Assembly: GCF_900230225.1 (NCBI RefSeq)
Contig: NZ_OCNH01000005.1
Location: 1-64,000, forward strand
Length of the DNA stretch: 64,000 bases
Source: Spirosoma fluviale
GTDB lineage: Bacteria > Bacteroidota > Bacteroidia > Cytophagales > Spirosomataceae
Direction of reading: 5' to 3'
Positions within the stretch are counted from its first letter, which is position 1; each line of letters starts with the position of its first letter. The notes under the pieces were generated by a model. The model ran no database searches. It saw only the letters and a list, made by a program, of their open reading frames with translations, and had not been told where the DNA came from. The position numbers and the translations under genes are program-made. Below, piece by piece: positions 7,523-15,592 of this stretch.

Positions 7523-10189
7523 CTAAACGCCTAAATCTTTCAACCGTTGCTCCAGTGCCAGTATTTTCGCATCAGCATCAGCGAGTTTCTGGCTCTCACG
7601 GTCAACCAGTTCGGGTTTGGCATTGGCAACAAATTTTTCGTTCGACAACTTTTTGAGCGTTGAGTCCCGAAAACCGATGTTGTATTCCAACTCCTTGCGC
7701 GAACTGGCAATTTCCTGTTCAACGTCAATCTCACCGGCTATATTAACAAAGTACTCATCGCCCTTGATCAGGAACGAAAGTGCCAGTCCTGAAGCAGCTT
7801 CACTAGCCCCTTGCTCATTTACATAGCTGATCGCTGAAACGTTGGCCATTTTCTGCACCAGTGCTTCGAGTTTACCAAACCGCTCGGGTGTAGATGTTTT
7901 GATGGCCAGCGGAAGTTCAGTTTTAGGGGAAATCTGTTTGGCGTTCCTTATGTTTCGAATATTCGAGATTATTTCGAATAAAGTCTCGAAGTCGGTTAAA
8001 ACCTGACTATCGACGGCACCCGCTTTAGGGAAAGACGAGATGCAAATGCTTTCGCCCGGTTTCCGTTCGCGAATGTCCTGCCAAATCTCTTCCGTAATGA
8101 ACGGCATAAATGGATGGGCAAGACCCATCAGCCGCTCGAAGAAATTGATGGTAGCCTCGTACGTTGCTTTATCAATTGGTTGGGCGGTGCCCGCTTCAAC
8201 ATCGAATGGTGGTTTGATGAGTTCGAGATATTGCGAACAGAAATCATCCCAAATGAGCTTGTAAACGGCCTGCAACGCATCTGAAATCCGGAATTTGCTG
8301 AAATCGTCCTCAATCTGAATTAGCGTTGCGTTCAGTTTTGATTCAAACCATTGAATGGGTTGATTTGGTTGGTTATCGCCGTTTCCATCCGCCACCGTCC
8401 ATCCTTTCACCAACCGGAAGGCGTTCCAGACTTTGTTGCTGAAATTACGCCCCTGTTCAACCAGCTTCTCGTCGAACATCAGGTCATTGCCGGCGGCCGA
8501 ACTAAACAGCATACCCGTACGAACGCCATCGGCACCGTACTGGTCGATGAGGTCGAGGGGATCGGGTGAGTTACCCAATGATTTCGACATCTTGCGGCCC
8601 AGCTTATCGCGGACAATACCGGTCAGGTACACGTTTTTGAACGGTGCTTCGCCCCGGTACTCATACCCGGCAATAATCATCCGGGCCACCCAGAAAAACA
8701 GAATTTCAGGGGCCGTAACGAGGTCGTTGGTCGGGTAGTAATAGTTGATATCGGCATTGTTTGGCTCTTTCAAGCCATCGAATACCGACATTGGCCAGAG
8801 CCAGGATGAAAACCAGGTGTCGAGTACGTCTTCGTCCTGCGTTAAATCGGCTTCGGTCATGGCGAACAGCAGTTTTTCATGCTGCACTTTCTCCAAGGCT
8901 TCGTGCTTGTTTCTGGCGACAATGATGGTGCCATCCTGCATGTAAAAGGCCGGGATGCGCTGCCCCCACCACAACTGTCGGCTGATGCACCAGTCGTGGA
9001 CGTTCTCCATCCAGGAACGATACATATTCTTGAACTTGGGCGGCACCAACTGAATGGTATCGTCCATCACGTTCTTGAGCGCGGGCTTCGACAGCTCGTC
9101 CATTTTCAGGAACCACTGCAACGACAACTTTGGCTCAATAACGGCCCCAGTCCGTTCCGACGTACCAACATTCGATTTGTACTCTTCGGTTTTTTCCAGA
9201 TTGCCCGATTCTTCCAGGAGTTTGATGATGGCTTTCCGAGCCGCAAAGCGGTCCATCCCGACCAGAATCTGTGCCTTCTCATTCAACGTACCATCGTCGT
9301 TCAGAATATCGAGTACCGGCAGGTTGTGGGTTATGCCCAGCGCATAATCGTTCGGATCGTGAGCGGGCGTAACTTTCAGACCACCCGTTCCGAAATCCAT
9401 TGTTACATACTCATCCGTAATGATGGGGATTTCGCGGTTGATCAGCGGGATAAGGGCTTTCCGACCATGCAGGTGCTTGTACCGCTCGTCGTTGGGGTTA
9501 ACGGCAATGGCGGCATCGGCCATGATCGTCTCCGGCCGAACCGTAGCGATGGTGATGGCGTCCTGCCCGTTACTACCGGCTATCTCATACCGGATGTATA
9601 CCAGCTTCTGTTGAATTTCTTTCGTTATAACTTCTTCGTCCGACACGGCCGTCTTACCCTGCGGGTCCCAGTTCACCATCCGAACGCCCCGATAGATCTG
9701 GCCTTTTTCGTAGAGGTCAACAAACACGTCGATAACCGAGTCGTGCAACGCCGGTTCCATTGTGAAGCGGGTACGGTCCCAGTCGCAGGAAGCACCAAGT
9801 TTGCGCAATTGCGACAGGATGATGCCGCCATATTTATGGGTCCATTCCCAGGCATACTCCAGAAATTCCTCACGAGTCAAATCTTTCTTGCTGATGCCCC
9901 GTTCTTTGAGCATGGCTACCACTTTGGCTTCGGTCGCGATACTGGCGTGGTCGGTGCCGGGTACCCAGCAGGCGTTTTTGCCTTCCATACGCGCCTTCCG
10001 AACCAGCACATCCTGAATCGTATTGTTCAGCATATGGCCCATGTGCAACACGCCCGTTACGTTAGGTGGTGGGATGACAATGGTATAAGGCTCACGCTCA
10101 TCTGGCGTAGATTTAAAAAATTGATTGTCAAGCCAGTATTGGTACCACTTGGCTTCAATCTCCTGAGGGGCGTATGTCTTTGAAATCAT
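7523..10189 (-). CDS. valS: Valyl-tRNA synthetase
   Basis: This class I aminoacyl-tRNA synthetase charges tRNA-Val in the cytoplasm. The HIGH-type signature is HMGH (residues 49-52) in PPPNVTGVLHMGHML, and the KMSKS loop is GRKMSKSLGN near 533. Editing-domain blocks such as TVRPETIMAD and the motif DVLDTWFSSWLWP are present. The C-terminal ~70 residues, with many Lys, Glu and Leu, form the tRNA-binding coiled coil typical of ValS. The length of 888 residues is usual. It starts at ATG 10189, divergent from the DUF72 gene. A 434-residue frame on the opposite strand is only its mirror. Confidence 0.97.
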   Translation of the reverse strand: MISKTYAPQEIEAKWYQYWLDNQFFKSTPDEREPYTIVIPPPNVTGVLHMGHMLNNTIQDVLVRKARMEGKNACWVPGTDHASIATEAKVVAMLKERGISKKDLTREEFLEYAWEWTHKYGGIILSQLRKLGASCDWDRTRFTMEPALHDSVIDVFVDLYEKGQIYRGVRMVNWDPQGKTAVSDEEVITKEIQQKLVYIRYEIAGSNGQDAITIATVRPETIMADAAIAVNPNDERYKHLHGRKALIPLINREIPIITDEYVTMDFGTGGLKVTPAHDPNDYALGITHNLPVLDILNDDGTLNEKAQILVGMDRFAARKAIIKLLEESGNLEKTEEYKSNVGTSERTGAVIEPKLSLQWFLKMDELSKPALKNVMDDTIQLVPPKFKNMYRSWMENVHDWCISRQLWWGQRIPAFYMQDGTIIVARNKHEALEKVQHEKLLFAMTEADLTQDEDVLDTWFSSWLWPMSVFDGLKEPNNADINYYYPTNDLVTAPEILFFWVARMIIAGYEYRGEAPFKNVYLTGIVRDKLGRKMSKSLGNSPDPLDLIDQYGADGVRTGMLFSSAAGNDLMFDEKLVEQGRNFSNKVWNAFRLVKGWTVADGNGDNQPNQPIQWFESKLNATLIQIEDDFSKFRISDALQAVYKLIWDDFCSQYLELIKPPFDVEAGTAQPIDKATYEATINFFERLMGLAHPFMPFITEEIWQDIRERKPGESICISSFPKAGAVDSQVLTDFETLFEIISNIRNIRNAKQISPKTELPLAIKTSTPERFGKLEALVQKMANVSAISYVNEQGASEAASGLALSFLIKGDEYFVNIAGEIDVEQEIASSRKELEYNIGFRDSTLKKLSNEKFVANAKPELVDRESQKLADADAKILALEQRLKDLGV

Positions 10190-10354
10190 AAATCAGTTGA
10201 AATACTGTTCCGTACAATCCTGCAACGTGGTGTTATCTTAAAAACCGATTGTGAGGGATACGGATAAAAGGCAAAATTAACTAAATTGGGTAGGGCGAAA
10301 AAACGAAAGCTTGTCTTTGGTAGTTTTATAACTACACTTCATGATCAGGCACAC

Positions 10355-11281
10355 ATGGAATTTGGAAAAGTACATACTCTCAACAACGTAAATTTCAACT
10401 TACCACCCGGTGCTGCCTTCAATGGCCGAATTTGGGCGGCCGTTGAGCAAATACAGCATAGCGGTCGATGTCAGCCATCGGTCTCTATCGGCGGCCCTGT
10501 ATGGGCTAACAAAGATTATGTCGGAAAAGTGTATCCGTCTACAGCAAAGGAAAAGGAGTTTCTGCACCACTACACCCGCCAGTTCAATACTATTGAGTTG
10601 AATCTAACCCACTACCAGATTCCAACCCTGGGCATGATTGATAAGTGGAAGATGGAAGCAACGGATGGATTTACGTATTGCCCAAAGTTTCCGCAGACGA
10701 TCAGTCACGAGCGTCAACTGGTCGCCACCGAGGGACTCACCGAAGAGTTTGTAAATGCCGTTTTGAGTCTGGAAGAATACCTGGGTATGACGTTTCTGCA
10801 ATTACCGCCCAACTTCAGTCCCGATAAATGGCCCGTTCTGGAAGCGTATCTAAAAAGTCTGCCCGACGAACTGGATGTAGCTGTCGAGTTTCGTCACCCC
10901 GATTGGTTCAGCAAATCGGCTGTTTGGCAACAAACCCTCGAACGTCTTTACAACCTCCACCGGCATGTGGTCATTACCGATGTTGCCGGTCGGCGGGATG
11001 TGCTGCACATGGGCCTGAGCAGCCCGGTCCTGACGCTTCGCTTCATTGCCAACGAAGGCCACTCCACCGATTATACCCGGACGGATGCCTGGGTGCAACG
11101 CCTGAAAACCTGGTTTGAAAAGGGTCTTCAACGAGCTTATCTGTTTGTTCACGGCGGTGGCGACAACGACACCGCTCCCGAGTTGATCGCCTATTGGATT
11201 CGTGAGTTGAACAAGCACTGCGGCCTGAATCTGCGCCAGCCCGTCCTCCAGCCTAAAGTCGTGCAGGGAAGTTTGTTTTGA
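10355..11281 (+). CDS. DUF72 family protein (YecE-like TIM barrel)
   Basis: The protein belongs to the DUF72/YecE family, which has a TIM-barrel fold and an unknown reaction. Typical family features are ARx-like spacing with HYTRQFNTIELNLTHYQIP near residue 70, FCPKFPQTISH-like YCPKFPQTISH near 95, and FRHPDWF near 180, where conserved acidic and aromatic residues line the barrel. I placed the start at the ATG of MEFGKVHTL. The open frame extends 69 nt upstream to a TTG, but that extension is basic and unlike relatives as I recall them. The length of 308 residues is normal. The next gene starts 32 nt after the stop. Confidence 0.8.
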   Translation: MEFGKVHTLNNVNFNLPPGAAFNGRIWAAVEQIQHSGRCQPSVSIGGPVWANKDYVGKVYPSTAKEKEFLHHYTRQFNTIELNLTHYQIPTLGMIDKWKMEATDGFTYCPKFPQTISHERQLVATEGLTEEFVNAVLSLEEYLGMTFLQLPPNFSPDKWPVLEAYLKSLPDELDVAVEFRHPDWFSKSAVWQQTLERLYNLHRHVVITDVAGRRDVLHMGLSSPVLTLRFIANEGHSTDYTRTDAWVQRLKTWFEKGLQRAYLFVHGGGDNDTAPELIAYWIRELNKHCGLNLRQPVLQPKVVQGSLF

Positions 11282-11313
11282 TTTATATTGCTTTCTCTAA
11301 TCCACCGCAACAG

Positions 11314-11769
11314 ATGAGAAAAGCATTTTTAACCGTAGTAATTTTAGTTAGTTGGCAATTAAGTCAAGCTCAACCTAAGTTGGATACTAAAGACACAGTA
11401 GGATTTCGGAACAAGGATGGGATTGAAGAGGTGTTACCGAGCTACACAGGAGGGAGACAAAAGTTTTTTATAACACTGGGTAAAACGTTGAAATACCCTG
11501 ACATTCCTGTAAAATTCGCACCGTCAGGTCAGGTAATAGTTAGTTTCTTTATAGAAACGGATGGCTCAATGAGCGTGGCTGATACGGATCTAACGCCATT
11601 GAGTTTTAAACGTAAGGTTCCTCAGGAAATACAAGAGCAGTTTAGAAGGGACATCGTAAAGGAGATACATAGAACATTCGCGGCTATGCCTCCCTGGACT
11701 CCGGCGACGTATGGTGGCAAGCCAGTTCGGGTAAAAATGAAGATGCCTCTAAATATGCTATTAGAGTAG
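11314..11769 (+). CDS. Exported protein with TonB C-terminal-like domain
   Basis: A signal peptide (MRKAFLTVVILVSWQLSQA) precedes a mature part of about 130 residues. The segment from KYPDIPVKFAPSGQVIVSFF through IETDGSMS, to AAMPPWTPATYGGKPVRVKM and the final hydrophobic strand, has the strand pattern of the TonB C-terminal domain found in many Bacteroidota periplasmic proteins. It lacks the membrane anchor and proline-rich linker of true energy-transducing TonB, so it is a stand-alone domain of unknown role. I used ATG 11314; an upstream TTG at 11278 overlaps the previous gene. It sits just before the histidine leader region but is probably not part of that operon. Confidence 0.65.
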   Translation: MRKAFLTVVILVSWQLSQAQPKLDTKDTVGFRNKDGIEEVLPSYTGGRQKFFITLGKTLKYPDIPVKFAPSGQVIVSFFIETDGSMSVADTDLTPLSFKRKVPQEIQEQFRRDIVKEIHRTFAAMPPWTPATYGGKPVRVKMKMPLNMLLE

Positions 11770-11789
11770 TGGATAAATGAGTTTTGACT

Positions 11790-11797
11790 TACCTTTG
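11790..11797 (+). promoter_or_regulatory. Probable -7 promoter box of the his operon
   Basis: TACCTTTG matches the Bacteroidota -7 consensus TAnnTTTG. It ends four bases before the ATG of the leader peptide, so the transcript would begin at or close to that ATG. No convincing -33 TTG was found at the expected distance. Confidence 0.45.
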
Positions 11798-11801
11798 TTT
11801 C

Positions 11802-11849
11802 ATGATTCTACAAGCAACAACTCATCGGCATCACCATTCTGAGCGGTAA
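11802..11849 (+). CDS. hisL: Histidine operon leader peptide
   Basis: A 15-codon frame encodes MILQATTHRHHHSER and stops at TAA. Four of five consecutive codons specify histidine (CAT CGG CAT CAC CAT). A 34-nt intrinsic terminator follows 64 nt later and ends three bases before hisH. This arrangement of His-rich peptide, then terminator, then his genes is the classical design for ribosome-mediated attenuation: when charged tRNA-His is scarce, the ribosome stalls on the His codons and readthrough is favoured. A small hairpin ACGAG-ATG-CTCGT at 11859-11871 could be part of the switching structure. I did not work out the anti-terminator pairing. The frame is far too short for routine gene callers. 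Confidence 0.8.
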   Translation: MILQATTHRHHHSER

Positions 11850-11913
11850 CGCAGCAGAACGAGATGCTCGTGTTTGTGAATTCGGAAAGATATTCCTGAT
11901 TACCACAATATAC

Positions 11914-11947
11914 AAAGCCCGGTTCTGCCAAGGAACCGGGCTTTTTT
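11914..11947 (+). terminator. his attenuator terminator
   Basis: The stem AAAGCCCGGTTC / GAACCGGGCTTT with a short loop is followed by a T-run that ends three bases before the ATG of hisH. Because it blocks entry into hisH rather than closing an upstream gene, and because a His-rich peptide precedes it, I call it an attenuator. Confidence 0.8.
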
Positions 11948-11950
11948 CTT

Positions 11951-12538
11951 ATGAAAACTGTCATTATTAAATACAATGCGGGGAACGTTCAGTCGGTGAT
12001 GTACGCGCTGGATCGTTTGGGAGCTAGTTATCTGCTTACCGATGATGAAGCCGAAATCCGCTCGGCCGATAAGGTTATCTTTCCCGGCGTGGGTGAGGCC
12101 AGTACGGCTATGGCTTATCTGCGGGAGCGGGGACTGGATAAACTGATCCCGTCGCTGAAACAGCCGGTGCTGGGTACCTGCGTAGGTATGCAACTCATGT
12201 GCCGTTATTCAGAAGAGAACGACACAACCTGCATGGGTATCTTCGACATCGACGTCCGGCGATTTCCGAACGATGCTGGGTTGAAAGTGCCGCATACGGG
12301 CTGGAACAATATTCACACCCTTAGCGGCCCGTTGACAGCGGGCTTACCGGACAACGCTTATGTTTATTTCGTCCACAGCTATGCTGCCGATGTTTGCCCT
12401 GAAACGACCGCTGTTTGTGATTACGTCCGGCCGTTCAGTGCCATGTTGCAACGGGATAATTTCTACGCAGCGCAGTTCCATGCCGAAATTAGCGGGAATG
12501 TGGGACAGCGGATTTTAGAAAACTTTTTAACGTTGTAG
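11951..12538 (+). CDS. hisH: Imidazole glycerol phosphate synthase, glutaminase subunit
   Basis: HisH releases ammonia from glutamine and channels it to HisF, which makes IGP and AICAR in histidine synthesis. The glutaminase nucleophile is Cys77 in GTCVGMQ. The partner His177 and Glu179 lie in QFHAEISG near the C-terminus, where most homologues have FHPEKSG. The triad residues themselves are intact. The length of 195 residues is normal. It is the first gene after the leader peptide and attenuator. The start codon follows the terminator T-run almost directly, leaving no room for a Shine-Dalgarno site. A GC-rich inverted-repeat pair separates it from hisA. Confidence 0.93.
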   Translation: MKTVIIKYNAGNVQSVMYALDRLGASYLLTDDEAEIRSADKVIFPGVGEASTAMAYLRERGLDKLIPSLKQPVLGTCVGMQLMCRYSEENDTTCMGIFDIDVRRFPNDAGLKVPHTGWNNIHTLSGPLTAGLPDNAYVYFVHSYAADVCPETTAVCDYVRPFSAMLQRDNFYAAQFHAEISGNVGQRILENFLTL

Positions 12539-12651
12539 TGCCGGGCGTTCCGCCCGGTAAAGAATCTAAACGAGGGCGTTGAAATAGCCCCATTAGCTAA
12601 CGCAAGACTTAGAACTTACTAACACGGCTGGGCGCGACGCCCGGTGCTACA
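12534..12651. repeat. Pair of GC-rich hairpins in inverted orientation (REP-like)
   Basis: Two hairpins, CCGGGCG-TTC-CGCCCGG at 12541-12557 and GGGCG-CGA-CGCCC at 12630-12642, lie at opposite ends of the hisH-hisA gap. The flanks GTAGTGCCGGGCG and CGCCCGGTGCTAC are inverted copies of one another. This is the layout of a paired REP-type element. It lies inside the operon, so it could also adjust downstream expression. Confidence 0.6.
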
Positions 12652-12654
12652 GAA

Positions 12655-13377
12655 ATGCATATTATTCCCGCTATTGACCTCATTGATGGTAAAGCCGTCC
12701 GGCTCACCCAGGGCGACTACAACCAGAAAAAAGAATATAATGCTCGACCATTGGAGGTAGCCAAACAGTTTGAAGACGCCGGCCTGACCCGCCTGCATTT
12801 GGTTGATCTCGACGGGGCCAAAGAAAAACGCGTTATCAACTGGAAGGTTCTCGAATTAATAACCTCAAGAACCAGCCTGCAGGTTGATTTCGGTGGGGGC
12901 GTTCAGTCCGACGAAGATTTACGGGTTGTGTTCGAGTGCGGTGCCAAACAAGTAACGGGCGGTAGTATCGCCGTAAAAGACCCGGATCAGATGGAGCGAT
13001 GGCTGTCGCAACTGGGTTCCGAAAAACTGATTCTGGGTGCCGATGCCAAAAACGAAAAGATTGCCGTCAGCGGCTGGGAAGAAGGTACCGATGTCTGGAT
13101 TTATGACTTCCTTCAGAACTGGGTCGAAAAAGGAATTAAATATGTGATCAGCACCGATGTGGCGAAAGATGGTCTGTTACAGGGCCCATCGTTCGATCTC
13201 TACCGAAATATGCAGGATCAATTCCCCAATCTGAACATCATTGCCAGCGGGGGCGTCAGCAACATGGCCGACATTGAAACCCTGGCCGATATGAATCTTT
13301 TTGGTGTGATCGTCGGTAAGGCGATTTACGAGGGGCGCGTAACCTTGAAGGAATTGCAAAAGATCAGTGGGCAATGA
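12655..13377 (+). CDS. hisA: ProFAR isomerase
   Basis: HisA is a half-barrel-repeat TIM barrel that converts ProFAR to PRFAR in histidine synthesis. The family start HIIPAIDLIDGKAVRLTQGD is present, with Asp8 as a catalytic residue. VDFGGGVQSDEDL supplies the first phosphate loop, STDVAKDGLLQGPS the second acidic residue, and NIIASGGVSNMADIETL the second phosphate loop. The length of 240 residues is normal. The stop codon overlaps the start of the GNAT gene by four bases (ATGA), so the two are probably translationally coupled. It is the substrate supplier for the HisH/HisF complex encoded on either side. Confidence 0.95.
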   Translation: MHIIPAIDLIDGKAVRLTQGDYNQKKEYNARPLEVAKQFEDAGLTRLHLVDLDGAKEKRVINWKVLELITSRTSLQVDFGGGVQSDEDLRVVFECGAKQVTGGSIAVKDPDQMERWLSQLGSEKLILGADAKNEKIAVSGWEEGTDVWIYDFLQNWVEKGIKYVISTDVAKDGLLQGPSFDLYRNMQDQFPNLNIIASGGVSNMADIETLADMNLFGVIVGKAIYEGRVTLKELQKISGQ

Positions 13378-13796
13378 CCATCGACTACACCATTAGCGAC
13401 GACAAAACGAAACTCAATCTGGAGGTGATTCACCGCTTTTTGAGCCAGGAAGCGTACTGGTGCAAAAATATCCCGATTGATATTGTGCAGCGGTCGATTG
13501 AAAACTCCCTTTGTTTTGGTGTATATCTGGGCGACGATCAGGTTGGGTTTGCTCGCGTCATTACCGATTCGGCTACGTTTGGTTATCTGGCTGATGTATT
13601 TATTCTGCCAGAACATCGGGGTAAGGGTTTGTCGAAACGGCTCATAGCGTTCATCATGGCCTATCCGCCGTTACAGGGCCTGCGCCGACTCATGTTAGTT
13701 ACCTTCGATGCCCACGGGTTATACGAGCAATTTGGCTTCAAGCCCATTGATGCTCCCGAAAATACGATGTCTATCAAAGCTTTTACTGCGTACTAA
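13374..13796 (+). CDS. GNAT family acetyltransferase inside the his operon
   Basis: This small GNAT-fold protein of 140 residues has the acetyl-CoA-binding motif [16 protein letters not shown] and the preceding strand GYLADVFI. The C-terminal block [13 protein letters not shown] is the usual GNAT ending. It overlaps hisA by ATGA and hisF by TAATG, so it is locked into the operon. No step of histidine synthesis is known to need an acetyltransferase. The substrate may be a small amine or amino acid, or the gene may simply ride in the operon. The family assignment is firm; the role is unknown. Confidence 0.85.
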   Translation: MTIDYTISDDKTKLNLEVIHRFLSQEAYWCKNIPIDIVQRSIENSLCFGVYLGDDQVGFARVITDSATFGYLADVFILPEHRGKGLSKRLIAFIMAYPPLQGLRRLMLVTFDAHGLYEQFGFKPIDAPENTMSIKAFTAY

Positions 13797-14572
13797 TGCT
13801 GACAAAACGAATCATTCCCTGCCTCGACATAAAAGATGGGCGCACTGTAAAAGGAACCAACTTCGTCAATCTTCGCGATGCAGGTGACCCGGTTGCTCTG
13901 GCTGCCGTTTACGCCGAACAGGGTGCCGACGAACTGGTATTCCTGGATATTACAGCCACTGTCGATGAGCGCAAAACCCTTATTGAACTTGTGCGTAATG
14001 TAGCTCACACGATCAACATACCCTTTACGGTAGGCGGGGGTATTTCATCGGTTGCCGATGTGTCGGCTTTGCTCAACGCGGGTGCTGATAAGATTTCAAT
14101 TAATTCGTCGGCCGTTCGTAATCCGGATTTGATCAACGAACTCGCGCTGGAATTTGGCAGTCAGTGTGTAGTGGTGGCTATTGACACGCGCTGGATTAGC
14201 GTAGGGCAGGGGGCAGAGGGCTTCGCGCATATCGTTCACACCCATGGCGGACGAAAGCCTACGGAACTACGCACGATTGCCTGGGCGAAGGAAGTAGAGG
14301 ATAGGGGGGCGGGCGAAATTTTGCTGACCTCCATGGATACTGACGGTACGAAAGCCGGGTTCGCACTCGAACTGACCGCTCGGATTTCGGGAGCTGCTAA
14401 CATTCCGGTCATAGCCTCGGGAGGAGCGGGGACAATGGATCACTTTGTAGACGTGTTCACTACGGGCAAAGCCGATGCCGGGCTAGCCGCCAGTATCTTT
14501 CACTTCAAAGAAATCGAGATTCCTGATTTAAAAGCGTATTTACGGGAAAAAGGAATCGAAATGCGGATTTGA
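13796..14572 (+). CDS. hisF: Imidazole glycerol phosphate synthase, cyclase subunit
   Basis: HisF is a TIM barrel that uses ammonia from HisH to split PRFAR into IGP and AICAR. The start [19 protein letters not shown] carries catalytic Asp11. [28 protein letters not shown] supplies the phosphate site (given here only as a landmark near residues 79-106). [14 protein letters not shown] carries the second catalytic Asp, and [13 protein letters not shown] the last phosphate loop. The length of 258 residues is usual. Its ATG shares one base with the GNAT stop (TAATG). It is the last gene of the visible operon; hisI/E, hisG, hisD, hisC and hisB are not in this window. Confidence 0.95.
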   Translation: MLTKRIIPCLDIKDGRTVKGTNFVNLRDAGDPVALAAVYAEQGADELVFLDITATVDERKTLIELVRNVAHTINIPFTVGGGISSVADVSALLNAGADKISINSSAVRNPDLINELALEFGSQCVVVAIDTRWISVGQGAEGFAHIVHTHGGRKPTELRTIAWAKEVEDRGAGEILLTSMDTDGTKAGFALELTARISGAANIPVIASGGAGTMDHFVDVFTTGKADAGLAASIFHFKEIEIPDLKAYLREKGIEMRI

Positions 14573-14576
14573 AAAG

Positions 14577-14637
14577 TTTGGGCCAAGCTCCAGCCTGGCC
14601 CGTCAAATTTTCTATGGCCAATCCAAGGATTAGCCCA
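14577..14637. repeat. Copy of the GGGCCAAGCTCCAGC palindromic repeat family
   Basis: GGGCCAAGCTCCAGCCTGGCCC resembles the arms of the repeat at 31278-31348 and the half-copy near 34270-34289. Here it fills the short gap between the convergent hisF and barrel-protein genes. Confidence 0.5.
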
Positions 14638-14647
14638 GCCATTCACC

Positions 14648-15553
14648 TTAAAACTTAAACCCTAAATCCAGCGAGACAACCCGGTTTTTAGAGGTTAACT
14701 CATTGGCTCGTGCTACATTGATTAAGCCGCGCTGGTAACTCATACCAATGTTAAATGCGTTGTTTTCGTTAACCCGGTATTGAACGCCCGCGCCAAGTAA
14801 CAGCTCAATATCACCGAAACCATATTGCCGTCGACTGCCGCCACTTTCGGCCATATAAAGACCGTTTCGGGTTGGCTCCACGGCATGTTCAGCCAATTTT
14901 AAGCTTAGTAAGCCGCCCGTTTGTACGTACAGCCGCATGTTGGGGCCGATGTTATTGGCAAATAGCTTTACCGTTGCCGGAATCTGGAGGTACTGCAAAT
15001 TATAGACCGATTCCTTCGCTGGAGCACCGGGGTTCCACCGCGACTCGCCAAACGAGCCGGGCATCTGAAAGCCTGATCGCTTGATGGTGTAGAAAAGTCC
15101 TGTACTGAACGCGTAACGGTCTTTAAAGAAAAAGTAGTCGAGCGTTGGGCCAACACTCATTCGGACCCCTGCGCCGTTATTACGAAAACCAGCATAAGAC
15201 CCCGCCCCTTCGGCTGTGTTGAGGTTGAGTGACGGCGCAAACCGGATGCCCATTTCAATCAGGTGAGTTGGCCAGGCGTAATCAGGACCGGAGCCATATC
15301 CATTGTTGTCGGTCTGATTGCCGGTGGTTTGTTGTTGCTGCTTTTTACGTCGGCGCTTGCGGTCGTCGTCGTATTCCCTGCGATTTTTATCCTGCCCGTC
15401 GTAATTATCGCCTAAAATTTTTCGGAATCGCCTGTCAGTAACGTTCGATTCCTTCGTTCTCATCTGGTATAAAGCGGGTGATGTGGATTGTGCCCAGCCA
15501 CACCCAACGGACAACATGACCAAAATCAGGCCGAACCCTGCAACTTTTTTCAT
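14648..15553 (-). CDS. Outer-membrane beta-barrel protein (PorT-like)
   Basis: A signal peptide (MKKVAGFGLILVMLSVGCGWAQ) is followed by a charged, Lys/Arg/Gln-rich linker around residues 55-80. About 200 residues of alternating hydrophobic strands ending in LDLGFKF follow. The aromatic C-terminus and strands such as RMSVGPTLDYFFF and YLQIPATVKLFANN are typical of the eight-stranded Bacteroidota barrel families that include PorT. The length of 301 residues fits. The basic low-complexity linker before the barrel is unusual. It lies divergent from gldB with a 39-nt gap between start codons, so the two may share regulatory DNA. Confidence 0.7.
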   Translation of the reverse strand: MKKVAGFGLILVMLSVGCGWAQSTSPALYQMRTKESNVTDRRFRKILGDNYDGQDKNRREYDDDRKRRRKKQQQQTTGNQTDNNGYGSGPDYAWPTHLIEMGIRFAPSLNLNTAEGAGSYAGFRNNGAGVRMSVGPTLDYFFFKDRYAFSTGLFYTIKRSGFQMPGSFGESRWNPGAPAKESVYNLQYLQIPATVKLFANNIGPNMRLYVQTGGLLSLKLAEHAVEPTRNGLYMAESGGSRRQYGFGDIELLLGAGVQYRVNENNAFNIGMSYQRGLINVARANELTSKNRVVSLDLGFKF

Positions 15554-15592
15554 AATTTTGCACGTTTTCTATATTGAAAACACGTGATTTTC

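Noticed and set aside
8879-10183. 434-residue open frame on the plus strand inside valS
   Set aside because: It lies exactly opposite the valS coding sequence, has no recognisable domain, and arises from the codon bias of ValS on the other strand.
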